64,000 nucleotides of DNA from Salvator merianae (GCA_003586115.2 QVOM02000001.1:12033610-12097609); one strand, 5' to 3'. Positions 34,141-46,964 are shown, numbered from the stretch's first letter. Notes: generated by a model not told the origin, from the letters alone. Numbers and translations are program-made.

Positions 34141-34499
34141 TCAGAGATGAGGAAAAAAACAACTTTCCCAAGTTAAAGACCTGTCTTTCTCTCTCTTTTG
34201 CTTTTCTGCAGGCTCAGAAATTTAGGGTATTTCTGTATTTACATTTACTGCCCCAGGGCAGCAGGACCAGGCCAGGCTGGAGCTATTCCAGCAACTGAAC
34301 TGCTCCAACTGCCCTGGAAATAAACTGTCTGCATTTGGATGGCTGTTCCAGGACAGCCACTGCTCTGGCCCCAAAGATCACATGATCTTCAGGACCAGCT
34401 TTTGCATTCTCTCAGAGCCCCAGAGAAACCATTTCAGTGGTACAATTTTGTGCTCCATTGAAATGAATTGTCATGCTAAACTAGCTCACAGAGATGTGT
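34141..34499. other. unassigned
   Basis: GC rises near 34250-34400 (ccccagggcagcaggacc) without a recognised element. Confidence 0.3.
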
Positions 34500-34725
34500 G
34501 CCTTCCATATGCTTCTTAGGCTGGTTTACTCATGAGTAAGATGGTGATAGGCCTTTTTAAAAATGCCTAGGCAGCCATTTTGGACTGTCTAGACTGGGCT
34601 ATGCTCCATTGTGGACAGAGCATGCTGGCAGGGGGCATGACCTCTGTGGCCCATACCAGAATGCAGAAGAGAGAAGTCCACAAGCAGGCCACACGGCACA
34701 ATATGCTGGGATACCAGTAAATTAA
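34500..34725 (-). mobile_element. DNA transposon family A, partial reverse copy
   Basis: The reverse complement aligns with 26475-26620: shared pieces include cttctgcattctggtatggg-type, ccagcatgctctgtccacaa and tggagcatagcccag. Ends are not resolved. Confidence 0.55.
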
Positions 34726-37700
34726 GGAAGGCCCTTAGTCCCAATTCTCTTTTCACAGATGCAATGACATGATATTATTTTTATTAACTTTATTTCCTTG
34801 TTGTAATATTTATTCTAATCAAACATTTCATCAGAAAATAATCAAAGCACTTCTCCACCGTCTTTGTCTCTGTCTTGGCAGTTTCATTAATTCCAAAGCA
34901 GATTCATCAAAAATAAAATACTCAGACTTTTCCCTTTTTAGTTAGATAAAAATGTTTTACAGTTACCTTTGTCTATTTTTAACTTTGTGACTTCAAAGTC
35001 TTGTTAAGCTTTCTGAGTTAAGATAAATGAAATCATTTAAATAAGCTTTTCCTTCCCTCCTTTCTTCAATGCCAAAGGAGACAACTCACCCAAAACATAG
35101 TTAAATTGCTAAAAGGAAGACCTCTCTTAGGTTTTTAAGTTGTAGTCCAAAATAGTTTAAGAAAGTAAAGGTTTTGCAGATTTTGTGCCCCTTGGAGGGC
35201 TCACTTGGGCAGGTGGGAAATACTGGCAATCCCACAGCGTTTTGCTGCTCTGTTTGTGATCAGCCGCAGCAATGTGAAGCACAAGTGGGCAATCATAATG
35301 CTCTCTCCTTGCCAGGAGAGATCTTGATGACTGAAAACAACTTGCTTGCTGCTGTTTATGCTGCTGAAACTTTCCCATGTGGAGGAGTTCCACATAAGAC
35401 ATAAATCCACCATGCCGCCTCACCTAGAAAGCACTGTAGGGCAGAATCTGTATTAATTATCTAATAGGGTTGAAACATTTCTCCTACACCAGTAGGTAGT
35501 AGGAAATGAGAGAGCTCCCAGAGCTTATTTTATTTACAATAGTAAAGGTGGTTGGGGAAATTCCTTCCCTCATTTTTTCTATCTATTTGTCACAGCACAT
35601 TTCTTCTTTGGACCTTAACTACAGATGACCAAGGCCAGCAGAGAACTAAGCAATATGAAAGAAGATTTTGCACTTTATTTGACAAAAGGAAGAGGTTAAT
35701 TCAAGGATTTTTCCTCCTTGTTGATCTAAGGAGGCAAGGCAAAAAGACACCTTTGCCTTTCAGGAGGGGAAGAGGAACTTCGTACTTTAATCTCTCAGTA
35801 AATAAAGCAGGAAGGGTAGGGAGAGACAGATGTTTGTCCGAGTGAGTTATTGATTTCTCTATGCATCTTTCTAGAAAGAACACACTAAGACTTGAAGACA
35901 GAGTAATCCATGTGAACTTAGCGGACTACATAACAGATAAAGAACTTGCCCATGAGAGAACTATTCTACTATAGAATATGGCTGGTTTCCCTACAGTACC
36001 TGCGATCTTCTTCTGTTTTTTTCATTAGTAGAAAGGAGTGGGTGTGGAGCTGTGCCAGTCAATGCTGGAGTGGTGGCAAGCTGGCTGTATGAATTTGTTG
36101 GTGCCTTTGCACCCTTCCAAACAAGCTGCCAGTTGTATCCATCCCTGGAACACCTGATGGTCCTCATGGTGGGCTGTTGGTGATTTAATGTTCTGACAGG
36201 CTATCGTGGAAAAACATGACAAAGGTTATATGTCCTAGATCAGGCACCTCTGTTGCCAGCATACGGAACTTGGAGGCATTCATAGTATCCATAGGAGTGC
36301 TGAGGGGAAGCTCCTAGCACAGGTACCAGGGCCACCTGAGGGTTTCGTGGCTTGGGTCAGGTGGGTGGAAGCCACTGGAGGCCATCCAACCGCTGTGCTG
36401 AAATGTCCCAAGACTGGAGTTTGTTGTGGAGCAGCAACAGGCCGAGGATCTACATAACCCCATAGACCAATGGCAGTGTGGCTGGGGGATGCAGCTACCA
36501 CATGGAAGACAAGCTGAGCCAGAAGCACAGCCCGGGCAGCAACCCATTTCTATAGCCGTCACTGTGGAACCAACATCAGAATACAGTCTGCTGGTAACAG
36601 GCTCCTCATCCAGCCTGATTTCATGTCTGGCGAGATGACGCTCAGGATGGTAAAAGTTCCATTCACCCATCCTGTGCATACAGCTTGCAGCCTTTCAAGT
36701 TATGCATGGGACATCTCTGGGGTCAGATCCAGCTCAGTTGACAGGCCGTGGAAAGCCACCGTGACCTCCTCTATCCTCTGGTCCAAAGCAGGTGGGATTT
36801 GACAAGTTGGGACCTATTTTATTTCCCTGTATTTGGTCTTCTCTGGAAATGTCTCCAGGCCTCAACTTCTTCTGTTAACTGCCTCTGGGTTGAGACACAC
36901 ACTAGCTGTCAAGTTTTCCCAGCAGCAGCAATGCTGCCTTATCTTCCATTCCTGCCACTTTCTCAGCACCAGTGTTATTATTACAGTCGCGTATATTTAT
37001 TACACTTGTCCCTCGTATATTACAGTAGTTTGATTCCGGGAAAATGCAAGATAATATCAAACTGCTTGGCAAAAGGAATTGACCCCATGTAAACCTAGGA
37101 GTTAAGAGAAGGATAGAGCCCCCCTCTACCCCAAGTTGAAGAAAACCCGGAGAAACACAAATGTTTGGGAGAACACAAAGCCAAAAGCTGCTGTTTCCTT
37201 CCCTCCCAGCAAGATTCCGAGTGCCAGCTAGGCAGAGGGAAGCAAAATAGCCTTTTTGATTCCATCCCTCTGTTAACTGGGTTACTTTCATGCAAGCGGT
37301 GATTTCCTCTGCCTGCCTGCCTGCCTTCTATCTTTGCTTTATCTGCCCTTAAGTGTGGCTTTTTGTCACTGGGTCAAAAGAGGAAGGAAATGGAGCTCTT
37401 TATTGGAACTCCAGAAGTATGTTATAAAAGAAGAAAGAAAAAGCTAAAGGCAAGGGCAAGGACAAAAGAGAAGATCCAGAGTAATTAGGAAAGAAACGAG
37501 GGAATGTAGCTCATATTTTTCTAGCTTGCCTACTTCAGATCTTTGTTTTTCCTTTAAAAAAACAAACAAACTGGATTAGCCTTAAAAACAAACAAAACAA
37601 AACTCATTTTTTTTTTCTATTGCTTGTTTCAGGATGTGAGGGATAGAAAGAGCACCTTGCAAAAGTAAGCCAGCTGCCGGGTGGGGGACAAGCTGCTTCC

Positions 37701-38868
37701 CTTCAGTCTACCTGGCTTAGGGGCAGTCTAAGGCTGCATCCATGTATGTGCCCTCCAGTGACCCAGGGGCATCCAGACATCTGCATACTTCTGGGGTGCT
37801 GCACCTGTACCCCCTGCTCCCACTGGCTTCTGGGCCGTCCTGGCCAACACCCTGGGAGTTGACTTATCTGTAAGAAGCATGTACAACTCTCCAAGGCACC
37901 TCTCTTGCTCTGTGTGCCACGATGGAGGAAGAAGAGGCAACTTGCTGGCCCTGTTTTTGGGCTAGTCAAAAAAGCTTGACTTCCAGGTCCATTTCTGCTG
38001 TGGTGCAAAAATGGTCTGGCCAGAAACCTCATAGCTGTGGCACTTCTGTTCTCCATCTCTGAGGCTTTAGGGGCTGGAAAGCACTGCAAGATGTGTGGCA
38101 TTTGTTCACCATGCTTCCTGTCCCAACGCCAGCTTGCACATGCTTTGCACAAGTCACCTCCTCTTTGGGCTGTGGGCTGCCCCCATGGGGGTGCAGCCTG
38201 AATCTTACTTGGAATGAAGGGAAGGAAGGAGGCACACGGAAGAACCTCATTTTTAAAAGTGAAGCATTATCTTGAAAAAGACAGAAGGACCTGTAGAAAA
38301 CTGTGTTATAAAAGGATAGCTGTACTCCTTTGGTTGTTAACCTGGCTCAAACACATTCAACTTTCCCCCATTTGAGCTTTCTTGGAGTCTTCGGAGGTTT
38401 GTGCAACTATAAGAGCAACAGTAGCCAGCTGAGTCAGTTGACCAGTGATTCCACCAAGGGCTGTTCGTTTTGTTTTTCTATGGAGTTTTAGACAGCATTT
38501 CTCCTATCACCTTGTAGCAAATTGAGAATTGCTGCTTCAGTCTTGGGTAGCATCCCCAGTCTGTGGCCAGTAGCAGTTTGCCTTGGTAACACAGTCACTT
38601 GGCTTTTGCAGAGGAAATTGTGCCTTCCACCCTTCTAAATCTCCCCTTAAGCAATTAAGTCTCTGTTCACAACTTAACACACAGTAAAAAAAAGTGTCTC
38701 AGTGCTGGTAGCATTTGGTACTAGTGTTCTCATCCCACTGGTATCTCATCTACAATCCATCTCTAATATACTTTGGAAGTGCATTTTCTGCCCTCTATTG
38801 TGCATTAGAGGAGGGACAGCTACACATATGAGTGTGACAGTACCACTTCTGAAACATCCCTGGGCATT
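34726..38868. other. unassigned, about 4.1 kb
   Basis: No recognised LINE, SINE or exon. Small microsatellites: (TGCC)n at about 37311-37326 and an A/AAC-rich run at 37555-37615. The 121-codon reverse ORF at 36314-36679 and the 149-codon reverse ORF at 37703-38152 have no recognised domain. The start of the latter region (ggctgcatccatgtatgtgc, 37731) resembles a MITE terminus like that at 47868. Confidence 0.35.
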
Positions 38869-38869
38869 T

Positions 38870-39345
38870 TCATACTTGCTGATATACCATACTAGCAAGT
38901 GTACTAGGAGCCTCCCTTCTGCATGCTGGTGCAATCTAAGGGACGCCCTTTGCCCTGCTAGTAAGCAATATTTGCACAGAATGGAGTATAGATCAGCCTC
39001 AGAAGTCCAAAATGACTCCTTCATCCAATCTACTGGTAGACCTCTTTAAATAGGCCTACTAGCATATTAGTGGGTATTATACCAAACTGCAGAGTGGTGC
39101 ATAAGGCACGTGCCTCCCTTGTCCGGTGTACCAGGGGGACCTATTTCAGTGGCGCAACAAAGTGTGCCAATTAAATGAGTTCCCTGGGGACTCTGAGGCC
39201 ATGAACTTCTGTTCCTGGCCATTGGAGCCTTCAGAGCCGGCATGGGGGCTGGCTTGGAAAAGCTGTCCCAATGTGAACAGCTTTGTTCTGAGCCACCTGG
39301 ACCTCTCCAGGAGATAGACTACTCCAAGACAGGTAAGTATAGAAA
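38870..39345 (+). mobile_element. nonautonomous DNA transposon, family A, copy 2
   Basis: The left end gggcattttcatacttgctg and the reverse complement of the right end (gtccatttctatacttacctg) form inverted repeats of about 20 bases. The interior matches 26443-26917. The right end contains a consensus splice donor, cag|gtaagta, at 39332/39333. No transposase and no clear target duplication. Confidence 0.75.
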
Positions 39346-39370
39346 TGGACTCTGAGTCACCTTTGAAATC

Positions 39371-39412
39371 CTCCCTCCCTCCCTCCCTCCCTCCCTTCCT
39401 TCCTTCCTTCCT
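39371..39412. repeat. (CTCC)n(TTCC)n microsatellite
   Basis: Pure pyrimidine tetranucleotide repeat of about 42 bases changing from ctcc to ttcc units. Confidence 0.95.
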
Positions 39413-40529
39413 TTTTGAATTGTGCGTGACTGCAGTCTAACTTGGGAAAAATAAAGCCCTTTTCTTGAACGAGTGGTAATTGTGGGCCTTTCTAAGTCAG
39501 TTCTTCATGATGGATGATTGAACTTACAGTAGTTGTGCACACGGCATTCAAGGAGGAGCAATAACAAGCTGTTTTGAAAATAAAAACAACAATGAGAACA
39601 GAAAAGTATAACAAAAACTTAGGTCAATTGTAGTAAGGAGACAGTGCATGTATGGATACTTCTAGCCTCAAAGTGAGTGAGTTTGAAGGTTGCTATGTCA
39701 GTTGTATCTCAACAACCACATAAAAAAGTCATGCATCAAAAAAATCTTGCATCATAAAAAAAATGATAATCCTGACATGACTAGGTAACTTTGCTTATCT
39801 AGATATAAGTGCATCAACCTTTTCTGGTCTGCCATTCCATCCCTGTCCCACTTAAGATACTGACTCCTAGAGGGACTAAAAGAGAAAGATAATTACCACC
39901 ACCACCCCCTCCTCCTCTTCTTCCTCCCCCTCCCCCCTCCTCCTTGTTATTTTATGATCAGTCCCTTTCCTTTTTTCACTTGATTCATTGTTCAGTTTGA
40001 ATTTTCACTCTCCCAGCCTTATAGGCAATCCAGGTTTACCTCTGTCCGTTGCTGAAATCTTATGAGCTTTCTGCCATATGGCCAGCAATCAGACACCGTT
40101 CCTTTTTCAGGAAAAAAATCAGATTTTTAAATAAAAGAAGTTCTAGAGGAGAATGAACTTTTCATCAGATCAATACTTCAGAGGCTATTATGCACCTGTC
40201 TCCCACAGGTCCAAAGAATTTCTTAATTCATTATTAGCAAGATATTCTACAAACCTAAACTCCATGAAGACAAAGGAAAAACTGTACTGCATTCCTATTC
40301 AGATGGTTACTTCTTTCATACGTGATGGACTTTTCAGTGATTCTTTAAGGTAAAATCTGCATAGCTCATTGGACAGTGCCAGCAGGATGACAAGTGCAGA
40401 GCGACTGCATGTCACTGCATGCCGGAAGAAGGCTGAACCACTCTCAGGTCTGGAATCCACTCTGAGGAGTGCTCTATTTATAGAATAGAAAAATCTACTC
40501 TGCAAATATGATGTAGGTCAGGATTGCTC
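39413..40529. other. unassigned; pyrimidine tract inside
   Basis: 39896-39943 is a CCT/CTT/C-rich tract that could form unusual DNA structure. Otherwise nothing recognised. Confidence 0.35.
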
Positions 40530-40810
40530 CTGCCACTGCTGTTCAGAAAGATAGTGGCAGCAGGAGTGGTCTACAACCCATTTAGGAATCTGGCAACATT
40601 TCACCAGGCTCTGAAAATGGCCTATTTCTGGGCCCATTTCCAGAAACTGGCAAAATGTCCCTTGTGTGCAACTTTGGCATGGGGGAACTTTAGTTTCCCA
40701 GCTTTGAAGTTAAACCAGGCCATCCATCCAAGCAGAGAGTCGTCTACCCTACTCCTTGGCCAGGGATAGCACTCCAGCTCAGGAGTGGTCTTCTCCATGC
40801 ATGCTAAGCA
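40530..40810 (+). repeat. dispersed repeat D, copy 1
   Basis: It matches the reverse complement of 53205-53445: gatagtggcagcaggag / gatagtggtagcagga; ggcaacatttcacca / ggcagcatttcacca; cccatttccagaaactggca / tctatttccaaagcctggca; then gcactccagctcaggagtgg / acactccagtccaggagtt. Probable nonautonomous transposon; ends not resolved. Confidence 0.65.
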
Positions 40811-41112
40811 GTGCATGCTGAAGTTGTCTAAAACAAGGTGGCTTCAGACTTCCTTATGTTGATGAGGTAATATGGTTTGGGCTTGTTACCCTTCTAGGCT
40901 GATAGATAATTAACATGGTTTTAGTATAATCACTGTTGTTTAAAGATGTTGATGTGCTTTTGGGCTACATACCAAAAATTTGGAACCTGTCCTTACAGGA
41001 AGAAACAGGAATGCTTTTGGGTGACTGAGATAGCAAAAAAGATAATTATTCACATTAAAAACACCGAGTTAAACTATATTCATAATCTTGGATTATTAAT
41101 ATGTACTTCTTG

Positions 41113-41420
41113 TCACATATGTATTACTGAGTGTGATGGGCCAGTAAGATATTGAGACAGACCCATGGTTATCAAGGAGGCCATGAAGACCTGAGCAGTT
41201 CCACTGAGGGTTACTGTAGCATGGATGTTGAAATCTTCCAACACCACCATGATGGGGTCTTCTAACATCACATCTGAAACTATCTCAGCCAGCTCAGATA
41301 GGGAACCTGCTGGGCAGTAGGGTGGGAGGTACACAGGTAGCATGCCTGTCTTGTCTCTCTGAATCAGTATCAAAAATAGGTCCTCCAACTCTTGTCACAG
41401 AATGCATTGGCCGCCTGGTG
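41113..41420 (-). pseudogene. L2-type LINE endonuclease fragment
   Basis: A 91-codon reverse frame encodes PVYLPPYCPAGSLSELAEIV followed by PIMVVLEDFNIHATVTLSG, with the endonuclease GDFN motif changed to EDFN, and then MTMGLSQ-type and TGPSHS. The order fits an AP endonuclease of an L2-type LINE, distinct from the CR1-like copies elsewhere. Confidence 0.78.
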
Positions 41421-41469
41421 AGAGTAATGGAAGTCCTAAAGATTATGGGGGATAATGGGCGCTACTGTC

Positions 41470-41735
41470 CAACAGCATCTGAAAAAAGCTTGTTGGGAAA
41501 CACTGCCTTGTTTTGATAGTAAATTCCATAAACTGATGAACGCCTGGAAGGAAAAATTCTTTCCCTTGTCAGTCCTAACTCTTCTTCCCATCAGCTTCAT
41601 AGAGTGCTCTCTGGTTTCTAGTGCTGTCCACCTTTCTACACCACGCATGATTTTATAAACTTTAATCAGCTCTCCTCTTAAACACCATCTTTCAAGATTG
41701 AAGAGGCACAGACCTTTTGATACTGTGTTTTATAC
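41470..41735 (-). mobile_element. CR1-like LINE, C-terminal coding fragment
   Basis: The reverse of actgatgaacgcctggaagg, ttctttcccttgtcagtcct and ccatctttcaagattgaaga corresponds to the region after the RT in the + copy at 3350-3600 (LFSIER, GKYFFHQR-type). Confidence 0.65.
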
Positions 41736-42104
41736 TAAGCCCAAACCCATTGCCATTCTGACATTTATATTTGTTGATCTTGTGATACCATGCTGAGTTT
41801 TTTATATTTTATTCTCTTTTTTATTGTTCTACTTTCATTCTTTATTATCCATTCTTATCAGTTTACAATATTATGGTATTATTTATGTTTTATTTTCTAA
41901 AGCAATTGTAGATGATGTACCAGTTTAAACATGTTTGCTTTTCTTTCCAGTCAGTCACTGTTGAGTGATTTGGGGAGTCTGCATCTGTTTCCAATTGGAT
42001 TATACAAGGCTTTTAAACCTTCAGATGCTAATTTATGTATGGAATTTGGACCTTGATCAATCACACATCACAACACTAAGGCTGGAAGACTGCCAGCTGC
42101 CTTA

Positions 42105-42252
42105 GGCCCTTTCTGCACTTAAGCTTATTCTGGAATGTATCCCAGATTAGGGGCCTGCTGTCCACATGCCCTGCCCGGAACCTGCTGTAATTCGCACTAG
42201 TGTGCATACAGCAGACCCCTATTCCAGGGTAAAGTCCAGCGCAGAAAAGACC
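42105..42252. mobile_element. palindromic MITE, 148 bp
   Basis: Termini ggccctttctgc and the reverse complement of gcagaaaagacc are inverted; internal arms ctggaatgtat/ccagggtaa and cagcaggcccc-like pairs continue the fold. CCTTAG stands at both edges and may be part of a target duplication. Same terminal type as 27321. Confidence 0.72.
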
Positions 42253-42959
42253 TTAGATATTTTTTGTTGGATGCATATTAGTTTATATGAGATTTTGTAG
42301 TGACTGTGACAAAGATGTTATTATATATTGACACTATTGTTATAGTGGTTGGCTAAGTTTAATGTTCATACAGTGTCTGTTCAATACAGCACAGATTCCA
42401 TGTGTCACAACTGTCGTTCCATTTTTTAAAAAATGTTATTGTCCCATACCCATAAACATAAATAATCAATTTAATTATTTATTTGTGTCCTCAACCTTTT
42501 CTTGCTGCTTGACGGTTTTTGGGGATTTCAGATTTCATTTACTGTTTGGTTCCCTTCCACTCATTTTGATGCGACAGCTGCGAATTAATTCTCTGGCATG
42601 GTACATGGCATTAATTAAGAACACACCCTTGCTGCACCACAGCTACAAAGGCCAGTGGAATGTATTTGTATGCGTATTTAAAATAACTTTTTGACATTTT
42701 ACACAATGAGGTCATCATGATTAGCCTTTGTCAATACAAGTGAAAAATTATACCATTTGTTGCCAGTGGCATGATTTTGTATTTCACTTGTTTTTAATCC
42801 CTGCGGCCAAACCACATATGATATTGGGCTGATTTCTGCAGGGATTATTTTCCCTGAGGATTTTCTAAAATTGTAAAATTGTGCTACCTAGCCATATTTT
42901 TTCCTCTGCATACAAACAAATACAGAATGCTGCTTCATGACTCAGGATGGCCCACAGTG
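42253..42959. other. unassigned, AT-rich
   Basis: The 110-codon ORF at 42362-42694 is AT-rich and shows no recognised domain. Confidence 0.3.
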
Positions 42960-43200
42960 GGGCCTTTTCTGTGGTAGTACCTTCTCTATCGAATGCCCTA
43001 CTTTCTGCTATTTATAAGGTGCTGACACTTAACAGCTTTTAGCTGCCTATTAAAGATCTGTCACTTTACCCAAGCATTCTTTCCTGTGTGTATGTTTATT
43101 CCTTCCCCTAACCTACTCAGTTTTTAATGTGTCTTAATTGTTGCTTTTTATGCGTGTGGTTCTGTCCTTATTTTTAATCTTTCCAGTAAACTGCTTTGTG
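42960..43200 (+). mobile_element. L2/CR1-type LINE, C-terminal remnant
   Basis: One frame reads GAFSVVVPSLSNALLSAIYK, the RAFSV-P-LWN type block near the end of L2-type ORF2, followed by a short 3' region. Confidence 0.55.
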
Positions 43201-46107
43201 GGTGAAGATGCACTATGTGCAAAGACAATGTCATCACACAGGAATGGTATGATACAATATGGAAAACAATAATGAGTGAATTATCATAGCCCAAAAAAAT
43301 AAAACAAATGCCAGTAAGGAAGTGGAAGATTGACAAAAATATGGATCCCATTTATCAAATTGTCTAAAGATGTATTTGGTTTGGACATTTATTAAGTTGG
43401 CAATATCTCACAAATCCTTTTCTTTCATAAAGAGTAGAGAGGGGAGGAAGGGAGGGTGTTTCAGAGGGGGGAGGGTACTGAAATTTTGTGTTATATGTTT
43501 TGTTTGACAGCAGATGAGGTTATGTTTTGTGTAATGTTGAAAAACGTTTTAAAAATGAAAAAAATCACATAGGTGCATAAGGCTGCCTATGCTTGTGTGA
43601 GGTTTCACTTGGATGCAACCCCACTCACAGGGAGAAGGATAATGGCAGAGGCCGTATTTCATGGAGAGGTAAGTTGCCCAGACCTTTTGCACGGGGCTCA
43701 CCTACTCTCAAGGAAGTTCCAGGGGCTGTTGTTCAAAGCACCTGACCATTCTGGGCCTGTCTGAGCAATTCATAAGAAACAAACTTCTTACAAAGTGCAG
43801 TTTGGCGCTTGCCGAATTCATCTTGTTTAATTTCAGCTGTTTCACAGGAGGGGAGAATGAATCATCATCTCTAAGCAGCCTCAGAAGTGTCTTTTTATAA
43901 GCACATGTGAGCACAGCCTCAGTCAACCCCTGGCTGTCAGCTGGGATGCAGAGTAGAAAATGGAACAGGGCATCTTATAGGCGTGGCTCAAAGTAAGTCA
44001 AGAAAACTTCAAAAAAGCCAAACCACAGTGTTCAAAGTTTTATGAGATTGCAATGAAAAGGGGAAGTCAGATTTTGTAAAGCATACACAAGGGATGATTG
44101 TGTATGTTTAATATTGTTCTCAGAGTTGATTGCATATTTTCTGCAAGCTCATGCATGCCCTGCTAAGGTATATCTTAAAAGCCAACTTGTATGTATCAGA
44201 TAAGGAAACAAACTTACATCAGAAAGGTAGAAAAGCAAATAGTTTCTTTCTCTGCAAAGTGTTCCTTTAAATAAAAAAGCCACTCCACTTTTTTAAAAAA
44301 AGAAAATCAACTTTCTTAATACACTGCTACAGGAAGGAACCCAAACTCATGTCAGAAAACACTTAGAAATCAAGTCTAAAAGAACATACTGTTTTCTGTT
44401 TTCACAAGCTTGCTGGCTCCTGGAATTTCCTGGCAAAGTGACTTTGTATTGCACCTTGTACCCACCTCTTGAGATATTCAGCTAAGCAGGCTATTGCAGG
44501 AAACCTGCCGTCACTGGTGGTTTCTTCGTGATAGCTTTGCAATGTGTTTTTTGCACATTGCAAATAGAAGGTATGCCTGACAGCCCTAGTTTTTCCTTCC
44601 TTGTGGAAAGAGCAATTGAAATTTAAGTCTTGCAGTTAAATAACAAAAAGAGCAGATATTTCTTTGCCTGTAAATATTCACCTTCGGTAGCGAAGCCAAA
44701 CAGGCAAAATTGAAAAAGAAACAGTATCTTTCTCAGAGCAACAAAAGCAACAAAATGTTTGCTGGTGGCAGCAAATAATAATAGTAGCAATCACAATAAA
44801 TTGCAATAATATTATTGTGAAACTAGGCCTCCCAAATGTTGCAAAAATGGAAGGCTTTTTAAAAGAAAACACAGTGCAGAGCTTGTATGAGGGAGGGAAA
44901 TGAGGTACCAAAGAATTCAGTAGAAAGCTTACAAAAACCTTAACTCAAAAAGAAAAAAATCACCAAGAGAAGTAAAAGGAATGAACCTGTTTCCTTTTGC
45001 ATAATTGCAAAAGGGTTCTTGGCTTGAAACAAAATCCATGGAAGAAAAAAAATCCATCTTAAATCCATCCTTTCAGTATTTGAGCAAAACAGCATTCCTC
45101 TCTGTAATCAAAGAAAAGAGGCAACTTAGCACAACAAATATTGTGTTTCCGTTCTTATAAGTTTCCAATCCCCCAAATCCTATTTAAGTTCATTTTCCCT
45201 AAATATTCCTTGCTGCATTATAGATGTGCCTTTTATGCCAGTACATATTTCCAGGCCCATAGGCATACTATTTGGTCCCATTAAAAAGGGGAGAAGGGCA
45301 CAGCTTAAAGCTAGATGGCAACATGACTCATCAGTTATTGCAGTTTCCAATAAGGATCAAATTGAGAAGTCATTTTTGACTACCACTGCAATCTTCCTTT
45401 TACATATTATACACCATCTGGAGGTTGTTAAAATTTGTGTCTGTAAAGTCAATTCTAACCCCCTGTCTTCTGATCTTGGGTTGGTTCAAATCTCTGCAGC
45501 TCAACATTTAATCTAGTCAATTTATTGCGTGTAACCATTAAACTATTGAATGTACAATAAACATACAATAAAGTACCCTGCATCCATATCTGTATGCGTA
45601 TAGAGGAAATTAAATGTGTATCATTCAGATTAAATTTAAAACAATTGGACTTTAAAACACTGCCTTCCTAAGAGTATCAAACGTTTAACGGATTTCCCTG
45701 TATCTTTCAGGCTGCAGCTACAAAAAGAGCTGCTGTATCCAAAATTTCTATGCAAGTCTCACTTGTATGAAATATCAAATTTTAAATTGAATAATTTCTC
45801 AATCTAGGCGGATTTTTGTAAGCTTACATACTGCTGACAGAATAAGAAATAGTAGGGAAGGTCCCCACTTCGATTTGGACTAGATATACAGTATCCTCTT
45901 CTTAAAATGGCATGGTCTTGAAATTCAGTTGTGTTAAGGCTTTCCTAATCTGAGAAAAATAGGGCACTAAAATAGCTTAAACAAGAGATACAGTATACAA
46001 ATAGTTTATACAATTACTCAATTTACAGTTTCCAAGTGCACATTTTCCCCATTGCGTAATTGACAAATTGTGGTCTGATTCTCTTTATGCAGCCTCACTT
46101 ATTCACT
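43201..46107. other. unassigned, AT-rich, about 2.9 kb
   Basis: No recognised element. A consensus-like donor (gagag|gtaagt) at 43669 lacks a credible upstream acceptor. Short runs: G-rich at 43440-43470. Confidence 0.35.
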
Positions 46108-46258
46108 GGGCGTGGCTGTAGCTCAGTGGTAGAGCAAACTGCCTGGAAAGCAGAGCATTGTCAGTTTGATTTCCAGCCTCTCCCCAGAAGTAGGCAGTGG
46201 CAAAACACTTCTGTATCTCTGCTAAGAAAACTCCATAGAGGGGCCTGTGGAGTCTGGG
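46108..46258 (+). mobile_element. tRNA-derived SINE, first of a tandem pair
   Basis: A clear A-box region (ggctgtagctcagtggtaga) at 46111-46134, body with agtaggcagtggcaaaacac. The 3' Bov-B-like tail is missing: homology stops near 46255, where the second copy begins. Confidence 0.82.
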
Positions 46259-46450
46259 AGGGGCTGTAGGTTAGTTGTAGGGCAAACTGCTTGGAAATCA
46301 GAGGGTTGGCGATTTGATCCCCAGCCTTTCCGTGGAATTAGGCAATGACAGACCACTTCTGTATCTCCAACAAGAAAACTGCATTCAAATGCCTGTGGAG
46401 ATGTCCATGCAGTCAACAGGAGTTGGTCATGACTCAGTGGCACCTATCAA
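46259..46450 (+). mobile_element. tRNA-derived SINE, second of a tandem pair
   Basis: Head ggggctgtaggttagttgta, B-box region gcgatttgatccccagcc, body ggcaatgacagaccacttct, tail gagttggtcatgactcagtg. Complete except for the (caa)n tail, which reads ctatcaaaaaa. Confidence 0.82.
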
Positions 46451-46964
46451 AAAATGTATTCACTGCTACACAGCTTTCTGACATTGACTTGCATTGGGGT
46501 GATCTGCAGGCTTGCAACTTCCATTGACTTAAATGGGGAATTGGCCTCTTAATGCAAGTCAGCGTGGAGGAAAGAAAACCACCTCTGTCATGCCCTGGGT
46601 TGACCTGCCCACCTGAGAATTTCCATTAACTTGCATTGTGTTGGTCAAGACAGCCTCACATCCTGCCTTTCTACCTTAGACTTAAGTTTTATTACTCATT
46701 AGCTAGCAAACATAACAAAACATATTATATGCATTACAAAAGCTTCAGGTGGCACTGCAGAGCAGATAAAAGACACTACAAAGTACCTGCAATGGCTAGT
46801 TAAGTCAAACTTTTAAACAATTACTGTGATTCAGCTTTGCAAGCCAAAAGATTGCTCCATTTTTTTTAAAAGATGGTTTTCCTGATAACAGAAGGGCAGC
46901 AGTAATGTTAATATTGTGCTGAAGAAATCAGTATCTTTTGTGAAGATCTAGGCACCTCCTTACC
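46451..46964. other. unassigned
   Basis: No recognised gene or repeat. Confidence 0.3.

Noticed and set aside
36314..36679. 121-codon - strand ORF
   Set aside because: No domain, no splice context and no start context; unassigned GC-richer DNA gives such ORFs by chance.
37703..38152. 149-codon - strand ORF as a gene
   Set aside because: No recognisable domain, locally GC-rich sequence, overlapping ORFs in other frames, and a possible MITE terminus at its edge.
43573..43669. coding exon ending at a gtaagt donor
   Set aside because: The donor is good, but the upstream acceptor has no pyrimidine tract, and part of the sequence resembles transposon interior (gtgcataaggc).
46111..46190. tRNA gene
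   Set aside because: A- and B-box-like sequences belong to a SINE head; there is no complete cloverleaf and the sequence continues into the SINE body.
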